Positions 1-12,736 of a DNA stretch of 64,000 nt are shown piece by piece. The stretch is from Spirodela intermedia. Taxonomy: Eukaryota; Streptophyta; Magnoliopsida; Alismatales; Araceae. Both the position numbers and the translations under genes were made by a program. The first letter of the stretch is position 1. Each line of letters starts with the position of its first letter. Where the stretch lies: NCBI GenBank assembly GCA_902729315.2, contig LR746268.1, forward strand, positions 6,803,501 through 6,867,500, in the 5' to 3' direction. The notes under the pieces are model-generated. The model saw nothing but the letters and a program-made list of their open reading frames with translations. It did not search any database and was not told the origin of the DNA.

Positions 1-255
1 ATAGGCTTGTGAAAATAAATATTTATTTGACTTTTGTTTATTTAGATAAATTGACTCACCATGGTTGTGGTCACCGGTTCGGTGGTAGTCACCGCCGGGT
101 AGAAAACGCGGCTAGGGGCTGAGAGTTGCAGCGCTCACCCTTTGCTGATACGGCCCATTTTTCTGAAGGAAGAGGGCCGGGTTTGGGCATCGAGGAGTCA
201 CAGGCGCGGGAGAGGCTGCTGCGCCTGGAGACGGCTTCCACGGGAGGTAGCGGAG

Positions 256-977
256 ATGCTCGAGAACGCCGCCGAGAACGTCAGGCGATACGCTCCTCCA
301 TCGCAAAGGCAATGTTCCTGTCTGCTCAACGCTCACCTCCTTCCCCTTCACGGCATGGTTCTCCTTTGAATGGCGCGCTTTCTCGTCGCCCGCCCGTTTT
401 CTCGGGACCGGGAGTATTGGCTCATCTTTCTGCATGCCTGGTTCCTTGATTATCATCGTCGACTTGGTTTGTTAGGGTTTGGTCTTCCTTTCTACCTGGA
501 TCGCGGATGTTCTTATTTTCGTTTATTCCCTTTCCAATGGCCTACGAATCAAGTGGAAGTTACGCCTCCGCGAGGTTGTCGTTTTTCTGCTGATCCTATT
601 CACCGATCTGCAGCTGACATACTTTGGGTGACTTTGTTCCAGGAACCGTGCGCTCGGTCGACGAAAATCTGGAGGTGGGTTGCCATGTGCATCCTTCTGT
701 TCTGATTCATTGTGAGCAGTGTATGTGGATCTCGGCACAATATGTTGCTAAAGGGGGAACTCATTCTGCATGGAAATACTAAACCGCTCTATTTTCTTGT
801 TTGGCTAGTCTTAATACTTTACTTTATAAAAGCATTACGTGGTCCATTAACCAAAAAATCCTTTTCACCTCTTCCGAGTTTGGGCAGCCTCAGTTGCATA
901 AGGAAGAGGTTTAGTACATATCCCTATTACTGTTCCCATTCGAAGCTCTCTCTCTCCCCCTCTCCCTCTTCCTCTCC

Positions 978-1010
<33 letters not shown>

Positions 1011-4000
1011 GCTTTCACTTACTCTCACTTACTCACTCACTCACTCACTCACTCCCGTATTACTGTATGCTATCTTGTGCCATTGAAAATGGAAGTCCGT
1101 GCTTACCAGTTAAATTCTCTAGTCGAAGATCGATGTAGGATGTCATCGATTTATTTCACCTACAGACATGTTATCTATTTAAGAACTTTTTGCTGTATTC
1201 CCTGTATGGAAAGAAACTGGCACATATTCCTCCTGTATGGAATGAAACGCTGTGAATATGACAGAAAGAGTTTTCAGTTAATTTAAAATTTCTGTCTGTT
1301 TTCCATGGCCTCCTGCAGAGGGCATAAATTATAAAAGAGTCCCAAGTTTTTATTATCCTTTATAGTCGCCTTTTATTTTAATCGCTTTGATTTTACATTG
1401 CTATCTTTAATGGGGTGTCTTGTTGGTGTATCATCAGAGTTAGTCGGAAGCACGTGCAGCATGAATTGAATGGCAGGAATTTGCATCGTGTGCCCTGCAT
1501 TTTTTTTAAAAAGCCATCCGCACCTTGTCTTCTTTTTTTTCTGATGAAGTGTCTGGCTACAATCTCTTTGTGGACAGATCGCTTCGAAAAAGTAAATTAT
1601 GCTTCTGGGCACGATGGAAAGAAGAATCAATCTCATTCAAGAAATTTCCTGTCTATAGATCACGGAGAGCTTATCAACAGCAAGTATCAGAGTGAAAACC
1701 CTTATTCTTTGGCAATTCCCGTTGATGGATGCTGTAATAGTGAGGCTGCGCAATTGCTGAGTGAACGTAAGTCTGGTGATTTGCATTGTTCCATGGTTAT
1801 TCCTAGATAGAAAAGTGTGCGAAATTATAAAATCATTTCTTTTAATCCCGTCCAAACCAGTTGAATAGTTTTCAGGGGCTTGCTATCCTACGAATCGTGT
1901 GCCTGGATTCAAGATATTTATCTTTAATCCTTTTCGAATCATTCTAGTTCTTCTACCTGAAGCATTTTCTTCTGTTGATAAGCTTGCCATTTTGGTGGTA
2001 TGTGCTTAATAAACATTGGTTTACCTCATTTATGTTGGTTGGATAGAGCCGCTCCACTGATCTCCTTTTTCATGGAGAAATCCTTCCTGGGTTGCATTAG
2101 GGAGGAACTCGCTGATGCTGGGTAAATCTTTCTGATTTTATGGTTGATCTGAGACGTATCTCTCAGATTCAAGACGTATCTATTTTTCAGCATGAGTACC
2201 ACCAGAGGAAGAAAAAGAGGGAATTAAAGGGCAGAAGAAGAAAAGTAAGAAGAATTGAAAGGGGGATAGAAGAAACTAGACTCATCTTGAGATTGCGATG
2301 ATTACTTTCCCCTTCCAAGAGCTCCTTCCTGCTTAGTTATCGTCCAAATGACAGAAACGAATTGTGTGCTTACTAGGTCAAGAATTACTGAAATCCCTTC
2401 ATCCACTTCTATTATTTTTACTTTTTATTTTTCAAAATACTTATCCATGAAGGCTTTATGAGCTAGAAGGATGAAGGAGGGCAGTCTTTGCTCCCTTGAA
2501 CAGGTAGTGGGGAAACCGAAAAACATCTTTTTTGTCTTCCACACAATGTCATTGGGCTTAGTAAATAAATTCTTATGCTACAGTAATTAAACTAGGAGAA
2601 CGAATGCGCATAACACCAGGCAAACCCAACTAGGAAGCTGATTCAACATTATATGCAATACCCAATAGCATTTGGATCTCTGGACAATACATACACTGCA
2701 TTGTAAATGTTCCGATTCAAATTCGAAGAGGGTTTTTCCCACAAACATGATTGGGAAGGACGTTGGAATTGGCTTTATTTTGTTGTGAAATGCACTCATT
2801 TGATGAGTATTTACAACTTCTGTTGATTATTTGATGTTACATTCATAAAAGAAATTATTTTTCCTTCATATTTATGCAGGTTGGGCCGCTGCCATGCAAT
2901 CATGTAATGACCCAGCTGTAGATCTATCTGGTGAGTGCATATTTGTACGAATTCACCATTGATTGCCTTCTTATGTTTCTTTTTTTAGTCATATTTTGTC
3001 TTTGGATCGGTTTTGGTCATAGAACAAATTTCTGTTTGGAGCGTAAATGATTGGAATATAATAGTAACCTCTAATTACACTAGTGACAGTTATACGTGCT
3101 AAATTGTATGCATGTTGTTTGCTTTTGGATTCTATAGACTCGTGCTTATGATTGAATGGCTTTGTAAGAGTCTCTTAGGTCCATAATTGCACTGGTTTTT
3201 CCCCTCTGATTTGGAGCCATTGGTGTAGAAGCTTTGAATAGAGGAAAAACATGTGGGCACACAAGATATCTTGAATTAGGATGGAAGGTATTCGGTTTTC
3301 AGCAAAAAACGTTACTTTTTTTAATTAGATCTTCCCGTTTGGGATAACGGACATGATTTCCCTGATTTACTTAACATTTTTTAAAAATCACTTGATTTTA
3401 AGATTGTATTCATTTAGATTACACAATGTTTTGATGAAAGATGTACCTTTGACCAGATACTTCTAGCATTTATTCTAGAGATCACTTATTCAGAGCTTTG
3501 TTATTTTTAAATTAAATTATTTTTTGAAGAAAAACATGCACGTCTATGTGAGATTACTTGGTAAAAAGGGTATGTTTTCATTAAAAAGTTATGGAATATA
3601 TAAAAAAATCTTGAATGGAATAGATTTATGTTGTAGTACCGCATAGATAGTGCACAATTTCATTGTGAAATACTAATTTTAATTATGCAAGAAGACCCCT
3701 CTATGTGTCTGCCGATAAAAATATTAAAAATTATTCCGTCTGTGGAGATCGCACTGCATTCAAGCTGAGCGATAAAAATTGAGAGCATGGTTAACCAAGC
3801 CACATCCTCTACAACTTTCAGAGAGGAGTAACTCCTCTGCTACCTTTCATTGTTTTCTTTTGAAGCAGACAGACCAGTTATGTATGCCGGAGCCGGTGGA
3901 CCAGCCTGGGGACAGTTGAACCTCCCTCATCAGGTAGTGTTTTCGTTCCCCCCTGACCTTTAAATTTCATTTCCTTTTGTGTCCCACTTTCGGGCTTCAT

Positions 4001-4531
4001 CCCTTCCCTTCAAGTATTTTGCCTCTGCAGATGGATTTCTTGGCTGAGCTCCGGCGTGCATATCACAGCTCCCTCTCTTCCACGCCCTCCTGTGGTAGGT
4101 GAACCTTGATGAACTGGTTAATCCCATATATGCCATATGGGGCAGTACTTAGATTCTCCCCGTGTAAGAACACCTCGTGGTTTCTCTCCTTCTCTACCTG
4201 TCTCCATTTGGTGGGCTCTGATTATTTGGTACCCATTGTTTTTTGGGGGATTTGTTATGGGATTTATGCGAATATCTGAATCGGGTTCGAGGAGATTGGA
4301 AATTATTCAGAAGACATTTTATAATTTACATATGGGATGATGCTGATTAAGGAGGAATTGTTTAATGAATAGGAGCATCTAGATCAGAGTCAGGATCTCA
4401 GCTCCTCTTAAAATTCGGTAAAAAAAAAAGACGAAAGAGTGTATTTTAACGTGAAAATGAAAATTATCCGTTTAAAAGTTTTAATTTTGAGTTTAATAGT
4501 AGAATAGATGGGTATGTTTCAGATAAGACCT
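256..4531 (+). CDS. conserved plant protein of unknown function, model incomplete at both ends
   Basis: Four exons join in phase: 1578-1766 (DRFEKVNYASG...CNSEAAQLLSE), 2880-2930 (RWAAAMQSCNDPAVDLS), 3869-3933 (DRPVMYAGAGGPAWG...) and 4031-4094 (MDFLAELRRAYHSS). The likely first exon starts at ATG 256 and reads MLENAAENVRRYAPPSQR. I recall a short plant family with an N-terminal RYAPPNQR, a central RWAAAM block and a closing HQMDFLAELRRA block; its function is unknown to me. Every splice site listed is a clean GT/AG. Two parts are unsolved. The basic stretch expected between RYAPP and DRFEK is not found, so the exon-1 donor or a micro-exon lies somewhere in 310-1577. The last exon is ambiguous: acceptor 4522 would give a three-codon end stopping at 4531, while another join could reach the open frame ending at 4747. 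No membrane segment or catalytic motif is visible. Confidence 0.6.
949..1054. repeat. CT-rich compound microsatellite (CTCTCC, CACTCT, CACT units)
   Basis: A pyrimidine-rich run passes from CT through CTCTCC and CACTCT hexamers to CACT tetramers. It lies in the presumed first intron of the upstream gene and shows no coding signal. Confidence 0.9.
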
Positions 4532-4747
4532 GAATCGACTTCAAGAACACCCGTTGACAACAGTCGTGCCCTGTTGGGCTTCGTCGTGGCTCACAAGAAG
4601 AGCGGCAGCTGCTCTGCCTCCTCGTCCAACCCGGTCGACTCTGCGAAGTTGAATCGTGGGGGGTTTTCAGCGGTGTACTATCCGACGAAGGGGTCGCCGG
4701 CGCCGGCGAAGGCGCTCTACTACGAGAAGGATTCTTCCCAGCGCTGA
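4508..4747 (+). other. 79-codon open frame between two genes, possible terminal exon
   Basis: This frame follows the RYAPP/RWAAAM gene on the same strand and runs into the CT-rich leader of the MRL7-like gene. Its second half (GFVVAHKKSG ... AVYYPTKGSPAPAKALYYEK) has C/G-rich third positions like neighbouring exons, unlike the AT-rich DNA before it. An in-frame TAG just upstream (4505-4507) means any splice into it must use an acceptor after 4507. Joining the alternative donor at 4098 to acceptor 4545 keeps the frame. I do not recognise the product; it may equally be 3' UTR. Confidence 0.25.
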
Positions 4748-4845
4748 AATTTCGAGGTCTCTAGCGGGCGCGGGGAAGAGCTTCTCTGTCTCTCTCTCTG
4801 GCGGGCCCCGGCGCCAGGAAGCTTTGCGTTCCTCCCGTGAGCTCC

Positions 4846-4847
<2 letters not shown>

Positions 4848-4883
<36 letters not shown>
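4848..4883. repeat. (CT)n tract in the 5' region of the MRL7-like gene
   Basis: About 18 CT units lie 220 bases upstream of the start codon, probably in the 5' leader or core promoter. A second short CT run ends right at the ATG at 5105. Confidence 0.9.
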
Positions 4884-4885
<2 letters not shown>

Positions 4886-5104
4886 GGGCTTCCTTGGCGA
4901 ACTCCTCGCGGTGAATGGGAGTTTACTCATCAACTGTTTGTCGTAATTCCCAGCAGATCTTTCCCTCGCGCAGAAGGGTGTAAGAAGCTCGACACTCTGT
5001 TCCCGATTTCTTGATTATTTCTCGTCTTTTTTATCGCTCAGAGTGGAAGAAGAGCGGGGGAAGGAGTCTGCCCCCCGAAGACCACCTTGTTGCTCTCTCT
5101 CTCT

Positions 5105-6471
5105 ATGGCGCTGCAGAGCCCTCTCGGCACTGCGTTTTCTGCTCCACTGCTGAAAGGAGACGCCTCCGCTACTCCGGCGAGCTTGCCCGCGTTGAAAGCC
5201 GCACACAGGAACCGCCAGACTCGGATATTATCCTCTTCAAATCACAGCAAGCTGCTGCCGTCTTCCCGCCTGGTACGTTCCCCTCTCATCGGATCCGGAT
5301 TTTCGACGTGTTTTCCCAGTAAGATATTATTGCCCGTGACGCCGTTTCTGAGAAAGGTTAGAGCTTCCAAGATGGCCGGGGAGGTCGAGTTCTCCGGCAG
5401 CTCCTCGGACGAAGAGAGCGACGCAGCCACTGCCGGGGCCACGAGGGGGGCTGATCCTTTCCTCATGGATGACGAAGAGAGACTAGAGTGGAGGAGGAAG
5501 ATCCGCCAGGTGATCGATGCAATCCCAGATGTCGAGGAGGAGGCTGACCAAGAGGAACGGGGGAGGAAGATGCAGAGGCTCCTGGCGGAGTACCCGCTGG
5601 TGGTGGAAGAGGACGACCCCGACTGGCCCGAAGATGCGGACGGCTGGGGTTTCAACTTCGACCAGTTCTTCAACAAGATCACCATCAAGAACGTGAAGAA
5701 GGACGACGACGATGAGGATTACGACAGCGACAAGGAGATCGTCTGGCAGGACGACGATTACATAAAACCCATCAGGGATATTATAGCCGAGGAATGGGAG
5801 GACATGGTCTTCAAGGATTTCAACCCCCTGGTCATCCTCGTCCACAACAGATACAAAAGGTTGGATCTTCTGTCTCTTCTCCTTCCTCCACTCCTGCAAC
5901 TTCTCGCCGTATCTAGCAGAACCCGCCGCTCAGGGATCTTCCATGGCTTCCCTCCTCTTGACCCAGGCCTGGGGAAAACGAAAGGGCCCGTAGCGAGCTG
6001 GAGAGAGCGGTCCACATGTTCTGGGAGAGTAGACTCCCCTCACCCAGGGTACATATTTCCTGCCGGAATCTCCTCCGCCGCGCGTATCGGTCCTGGATTA
6101 TCACTAATCTTCATGGCGGTGGGCTTTTATTTACAGTGCGCCGCTGTGGACGCCGTCGTCGAGCAAGATCTAGCCTCGGCTCTGCGTGTCTCCATCTTCC
6201 CGGAGATCATCTTCACGAAGGCGGGCAAGATCCTTCATCGCGACAAAGGTACGAGCAGCCCCTCTGCACCATATATGTCTGATCCTCGGTCGCTCCATAC
6301 TTTTGCAATCCTCTTCATCGCCGCCTTGGCCGCCCCTGATCAGTGGTCCGGACGGCGGATGAGTGGTCGAAGATGATGGCGTTCTTCTACTACAAGGCAT
6401 CCCGCCCGCCATGGCTGGACAAGACCGCGGGCCAAAGTCAAGAGAAGATCCCTTCCCTCCCATCAGAATAG
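5105..6471 (+). CDS. MRL7: plastid MRL7/SVR4/ECB1-like thioredoxin-fold protein
   Basis: Exons 5105-5859, 5967-6048, 6137-6248 and 6344-6471 join in phase to 358 codons, close to the length I recall for the Arabidopsis protein. The first ~90 residues are rich in Ser, Leu and Arg with few acids, as in a chloroplast transit peptide. An acidic central region follows (GWGFNFDQFFNKITIKNV, then a run of Asp/Glu), then VWQDDDYIKPIRDI and VLVHNRYKRPGENERA. The C-terminal thioredoxin-like fold reads LPSPRCAAVDAVVEQDL, FPEIIFTKAGKILHRDK and RTADEWSKMMAFFYY. Family members act in the plastid nucleoid and support transcription by the plastid-encoded RNA polymerase and early chloroplast development. No CxxC pair is present; one Cys, at about residue 280, lies in the fold. 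ATG 5105 is the first Met of the frame. The identity rests on strong motif matches. Confidence 0.9.
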
Positions 6472-7950
6472 CTGCTCATCTGAGGCAGCTCGCCCAGCTG
6501 CAAGGATCTGATCATAGAAGAAGGTCCGTAGCCTAAAGGGTTCACTGTGAAGAGTTTTGATTTCCAGAGGTCGACATGTGGCCAAGAAGCGAATGTAATC
6601 ACTCCATCTCTCAGAATCTCCTCCATTTTGACTTTAACAGTCTCTTGTTTAAAAAGAAAAAAGAAATTCGATCTTAGTCAGATCTGTAAAAATGACCGAA
6701 GCAGTCCCAGAGCGCAGCTCAGCTCAACCAGGTTGCATGCTTGCAGCATTTGAACCTCGAAACCAACATGCTAATAAACGTAGGCCTTGCACAAGAGTGG
6801 ACTTCAATCGGCATTGGCCTAGTATTTCAAGCCCATTTCCTAGTATTTTTTTGGGTACAAACCCATCTGTATGGGAAACTTGAATGTATTTTAGTTTTTA
6901 ATTATAAAAAATCATGATCATTTAATTATAAACCTTTATAAAACGCTGAATTTAGAGATACATCCCTTACCTATTTACTCAATGCTGCAGATCTCTATAA
7001 GGTACTCATAATGTAGAAATTTGTTCCTCAAGTTAACCACAAAAGAATATTCTTTTTAAAATATTTGGCTTTAGCTTAAAGTATTTCACTAGTATTTCTT
7101 CTTAAAAGGCAATGATATTCTTCATAAAATGGAACTTGTATGTTAAATAGTGAAATTTGTTAAAATATATATTATTATTAGTAAGATACATTATATGATG
7201 CTTAATGATGTATCTAATGTAAGGCAACACATTTTAGTTATTTCAACAAAGTCATAAATTTTGCCACTGAATGTCCTGACCTAACTTTTCCCAAGCCTAA
7301 GTAAACCTCTCAAGTAGAGTTTTGATAACTTGTTAGAACTTCGATAGGCTGACTTATCTAAGTTGATCTAAAGTGACCTTGGAGGACTTGAGGACAACAA
7401 ATGTAGTCTTGAGGGTGGGGTGGATACACTTAATCTTGAGTTGAATTTTGATTCATATTTCAGTAGATTGTAACCTTTATGATTATCTCCTAATTATGTG
7501 GATTGACAAATTAGTGATCTACTTGTATCTTGCATTTAAGAATATAATGGAATAAGAGTAAACATGTTTTATTAATACTACATGGATTATGGTGTATAAA
7601 ATTAGAGTATGTAATCTAATTGATATAGTCTATTAAAATTTTAAATTATGTGTGGTGCAAAAAGTGTTTTTTATTGATTTATAAAATGACATTGATAAGT
7701 CTTCGTTATTATGAGTTAATAATTAGTAAATAATATAGTTTTAGCCTTAACTCATGATAAATAGACTTATATTTGTGTTAAAGTGTGAAAAATAGTTTTC
7801 AATTGATTAATATGAATTTTTGGGTACTTATGTGATTTTACACGAGTTTGTATGATTTTTATAATATTACTTTTGAGATAAATAAAGAAAAAAAATGCAA
7901 AATAAAAATAAAAAAAAACGAGGGAGACCTGCCGAACAACCAAGTCGAAA
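6472..7950. other. AT-rich intergenic spacer
   Basis: Beyond the probable 3' UTR of the MRL7-like gene the sequence becomes strongly AT-rich, with only short chance open frames. I see no splice-linked coding blocks, tRNA or recognisable transposase here. Confidence 0.7.
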
Positions 7951-8116
7951 GCTCAGTTGGAGAGTAACTGCGAGCAAGGGCTCTAACGGCTTGAATTGAT
8001 AGGGCACGTGTGCGCCACTCCCCTTTCATGTCAGCTCAGTTGGAGAGTAACTGCGAGCAAGGGCTCTAATGGCTTGAACTGATAGGGCACGTGTGCGCCA
8101 CTCTCCTTTCATGTCA
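7951..8116. repeat. two tandem copies of an 83-bp unit
   Basis: Copies at 7951-8033 and 8034-8116 differ at only a few positions. Each begins AGCTCAGTTGGAGAG, which resembles a tRNA A-box (internal pol III promoter), has a loose B-box-like GGCTTGAATTGA about 40 bases later, and holds a CACGTG G-box. The GC content contrasts with the AT-rich flanks. High identity implies a recent duplication or repeat-mediated event. Confidence 0.9.
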
Positions 8117-9780
8117 CTAGTGGCCAGCCGACTATGAGGCAAGGAGTAATCGTACACATGAGAAAAGGGGCTTGCTTAGAAAGGAATGCAACATTAGTAT
8201 ATATTCATTCGAAAATTCAACACACAACTGATGTGGGACTAAACCCGTGTCACACCTTCCTCAGAAAGGGTGGGCAACTGATGTGGGTTCAAATATTTCC
8301 AAAGTCAAAACTCATATTTTTTTTATCTGATTATATAAAAGATGTATCTAGACATTGTAGTTCTCCATTTCATTCTCCTTTAATGTGTGGTAATTTACTT
8401 GTAAAATGAGATTTTTAGCATCAAACATTTGGTTACAATAATTATTAATATTTAGAAATATTTTAGTTAATTATCACATTAGCACCTAAAATACAACTTT
8501 ATAAAATATTTCTTATTCTTTTCAAAATCAGAAGAAATAAAAGTATTTGGAATTTTTTTATGTCATTTGTTACATTATGTTTCTTTGAATTTGCTTTCAA
8601 AAGGTACACCTATGATAAATTAAAAATTATTTCTATATACTTGATTTCAATTTGACTAATACTTTCATGAGGCCAATCCTCAAATTTTATTTACCATGAT
8701 TTTGATGATCAAGTTAGTCATAAAAGCATCTTAATAATTTACTTTGATCAATTCAATACATAACTTGAAGTATGTTAGTCTCAATTGTGGACTACATGAA
8801 ATATTTCTAATGTTTGTCGAATAAAGAATCTAATTTAATGCAACAAATTTATATGATGACTAAAATATTTTAATGTATTGAATTTACCGAAATGAAATAC
8901 TAAGACGTGTTTTATGACTTCATGGTAAATAAACATTTGGGGACCAAATTGAGGAATGGCCTCATCAAAACATTAATCAAATTGAAATTACAAATTGAGG
9001 AATATTTTGATTCCAAGTAAACATTTTAATTGAAGTTCAACAAACGAATTCAACGATTAAAATATTTAATCCACAATTGATAAAAAATTATCTTTACTAC
9101 AATCATAGAAATGTTATTTGAACTTATGTGATGTGCACAATTAAAGTAATCATTACAAGTTCAATGACTAAAACTTATGATACATAATTTTCTTAAAGTT
9201 CATCAGTTAAAACCTTTAATCAATTATCAATAAAACATTTATAGATCATAAAATTCAGGTTGATTAAATTTAAAATCTTATCATCAACAAATTGAAGGTT
9301 GTAAAAAATACAACTATTTTTTTTTGAAATATCAACAAGCAAGTAGGTCATGTGAGTGGGTCTATTAGAGATACACAAAGATAAAGTTACACATTAATCT
9401 GAACCAGGAGGTATAATAGTGGAACTCAACCCTGTTATCGAATTAAAGGATAAATCAATCTAACTTACCCTGCTCCACTAGAAAGAGAGAGAGAGAGAGA
9501 GAGAGATCTAATTATAAATTGCATAAATTAGAATATGGAATTAAGATGAATTAACTTAGTTAATCCCAATGGGGTAGCAAACCAGCCTGAGGGATTCGTC
9601 TAAGTTAATTTCATATCTATTATCAGAGGAGTGAAAATGCAAGTATTAATGATTTAATTCACCGGGCTGATTTTAGATGAGATTTCGAGGGGCTTATATG
9701 TAAATCTGAGAAAGTACGTCAGTCATAATTAAGGATATTTTTGAGGGTTAAAACGTAAACGTCGTCAAAAAACTTTTTTC
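8117..9780. other. AT-rich spacer with possible LTR-like debris
   Basis: Just after the 83-bp repeats, CAACTGATGTGGG occurs twice (8227 and 8276), a phrase I associate with plant promoter or LTR debris, though I cannot assign an element. The rest is AT-rich with many stops. A short (GA)n tract lies at 9483-9506. No gene is recognised. Confidence 0.6.
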
Positions 9781-10044
9781 TCGTTTACACCAGGTTACGC
9801 TTGTCCAGCGTAAGGTTTTATCGGAGAGGAAGCCGAGCTGGGAGGCGAAGGCCTTTTGGAATACGCCTTCCTCGTCCCCCTCGATCCACTGGGATTTATT
9901 GCCACTCGTCTCAGTCGTCATATTCTCGATCTCCTTTTTCCAGTTCGCGAGTTTTGTTGATTTCGTCGATCACTTCACAAGCGAAGGGTCTCTCTGAGAC
10001 TTCAGACGTTCTGTCTGGAGTTCCCCAGAAGCTGGAAGGTGAGG

Positions 10045-12736
10045 ATGGATGGCAACCGAAATGGGAGGCCCCGAATGAAGGTCGTTAATTCTCCCCATTG
10101 GAAGGAGAAGGTATCTCCAGAGTTATCGTCTATTCCCTTCCGTTTGCTCTGTGCAATTGCTTCATGCCATCAGTGTCTAAATTATTTTTTGGGTCAATTT
10201 TTTTTGCAGCTCAGGGAGAACTGTCTGAGAAGAGTTCGGGAAGACAGAGCTCACTTGCTTTGGAAAATTAGATTGTCGGAAAGCCAGGAACCGGATCCGA
10301 AGGTTCCCTTTGTTATTAATTTTGATAAATTTATATTTTTAAATGATAGTTTATATATTCTCTCTTTAGAACAATCCTCGATTATCGGTTTCCATGGGTG
10401 GAAGTTGGACATATCACCTTTAAGATGGACTTGAATAAGTGCCCTCCCCGCCCATGGTTATTAGGATAGTTTATTAGGCTCACTTGGATCTAATAATGAA
10501 CTAGAAGCTTTAATAAATCGTTAGTTTTCCTATATACCGCACGAGTTACTCTTGTTCTGAACATCTTCACATAGAGAATAATGTTTTTCCTACCGAAATA
10601 GAGACAATTTCAAATATTTTTTGTGCATGGGTCTCATTGTAGTACGGTTTTAGCATTAAAGAGATGGTACATGGTAATCTTAGTAGCTATTAAAGGCACA
10701 TGGATAATTATTTGATCAAACCTTTCATGAGGGCAAGGTGACAAGAAAGAGAAGGCTGAAAAGCCATCCAGGCAGAAGTACGCTAGTACTCAAGTAAATT
10801 TGACACGCTCTTAAATTATTTTCTCTTCACTCTCTGTCAGTTTGCAATCACCCAACCCAAAGCCGCTGTCGCAGGTTTTCAATAGTTTTTTGGCGTATTT
10901 CTATTTGTGGGTAGTTGATAGTCATAGTTCATCTGTTGTTGAGGGTAAACATGAGGAAAATGAAATTCAAAATCAAAAGGCTATCTGAGTCAAAATAAGC
11001 CTTGTAACCTTAACGATGACACGGTTCAATTTCATAATAATGTCCAGCATGTTTTTTTCTGTTGCATCAAATGCATTGCCAGTTGGCGTTCTATTTTGCG
11101 ATGTGTGTCAACTTCTTTGAGAGTGCATTATTTTTCTTATGTGAGCCTGTAGTCTCAGTGATATCTTCATTGGATTTCCCTTTTTGTTTATAGGAAACAG
11201 TAGAATCTGCTTTCAAGGGGATAGTTGCCGCCGAACTAAATAAAATTAAAAAGTCAACTCTGAATGATCGGACTGAAATTTTGGCATCCGACTATGATGA
11301 TTTGTTATGGGAATACAATGATCGTCAAATGAACCACTCTTCAGCTGAAAGCAACTACGAGGAGCTTTTAATAGAAATGGAAAATCTCCTGTATGAAGAT
11401 ATGAAGGAGGAATTGATTAGAAAAGGTAATATAGGATCTATAAGCACATGAACAATATGTTCTTCATTTTCTATTAATTGGATGTTGCCGGTATTACGAA
11501 GGCACTTTTCTTCCGAGAATAAACTTCAGATTGAGAAAATTGATCACAATTATGATTACTATAGATTGTTCCATATGCAGATTGCCGGGCCTTTTTACAG
11601 GTTTTTCGATGATTCTCTTGCCATTATCATGATCCTTACCGTTTTTTGTGCAGAACTTGAAGTCTATGAAGAAGAGGACGAGTATCTAGCCAAAGCAGTA
11701 TTTGAGCACATGCAACTGAATGATGGGGAGGTATCTGAATAAATTTATGTAGTAGTATGTTGTATATGGAATTTTTCTTTGAATCTGTTATGAATATAGT
11801 TAATATATCCGTATATTGCGAATTATGGAACATCAATTTTCTTACATCATGTTCTCTTCAGAGTTCAATGAATGCTCATTCATGGAACCCGTTCAATTAA
11901 CAGCTGTATGAAAATGGGACGGGAATATGTTCAGATTAGCAATGAGATAAGCCGTCTTCCCTTGCAGCGGTCTAGGATCTAGAACAGTGGAAAAAAGGAC
12001 TACCAATGAAATGCCAAAGGTCTCATGAGCTCTATCAATCTATAAACAACGTAGGAAGATGCTTCTACTAGATTAGGCTTCAGATTATGGCCAATCGGGA
12101 GGTTAGACTGGTGATTGCAGTCATAATGCCTTCGCTTCTTTGTACCAGCTTGTAGAATATTGGATTATGGCTATGGGTTTATCTCCATCCTGCCGGGTTG
12201 TGTTGTTTATTGGATAGACTACGTACTGTTTGAATTTTGTCCCTAGACCGAAAAGAGAGACACCATTTGGTGCCCAGTCTGCAAGCGAGGAGAGCTACGA
12301 GAAGCCCATCATCTCATTTGCTGCACCGGCTGCAACCTTCATCTCGACCTTGGAGACGACAAGGTGCTACTCATCATTCTTTGCTCCCCGTTTTTTCTCT
12401 ATTTTCTTCTAATTCGTTCAAGTAATTGGTCGAGCACGATGGTTACCACGTGCTGGGCGTCGGAGATCTGGGCAAAGCTCTTCTCTCAGAACTTGCGGCG
12501 GTGTAGTTGCTGCCATGGGAGGCCTGGGTTGGGCTCCTCCCAGTTCATCTCCACTCTAAAGATCTCTGGTGCAGGTGAATCTGGATTTCCTGCGTAATCG
12601 GCTGGGTGAAGTCCACGAGGAGCACCTCGATAAAGGATGCAGAGCAACGCCATCATTTTTCCTAGAGACCGGATTCGGCTTAACTGCGTTATATATTCGA
12701 TGCCAGGCTTGTGGTACCTTCGAGATCATAGTATGA
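10045..12736 (+). CDS. RPA-interacting protein (RPAIN-like)
   Basis: Six exons join in phase to 248 residues: 10045-10110, 10210-10302, 11194-11425, 11654-11730, 12247-12363 and 12575-12736. The N-terminus carries the family signature SPHWKEKLRENCLRRVRE followed by LLWKIR. The middle is acidic (EELLIEMENLLYEDMKEE, YEEEDEYLAKAVFEHM). The C-terminus has a cysteine zinc-finger region: CPVCK at 165-168, ICCTGC at 181-185, LDKGCRATPSF and RCQAC at 238-241, ending GTFEIIV. In animals the protein binds replication protein A and carries it into the nucleus; the same role in plants is inferred. ATG 10045 is chosen because it directly precedes the conserved block; an upstream frame (9801-10088) looks like 5' UTR. 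The gene neighbours cytochrome b5 on the same strand with no evident link. Confidence 0.9.

Noticed and set aside
370-705. 111-codon plus frame near the left edge as a membrane protein
   Set aside because: It overlaps the first exon and intron of the RYAPP gene, and its hydrophobic look comes from T-rich intron sequence.
7951-8033. A true tRNA gene in the 83-bp unit
   Set aside because: The A-box-like start is good but no cloverleaf with paired acceptor and T-arm can be drawn and the B-box match is poor.
8200-8310. Cassandra-type TRIM element suggested by the TGATGTGGGACTAAACCC phrase
   Set aside because: No 5S rRNA-like sequence is present and no paired LTR was found.
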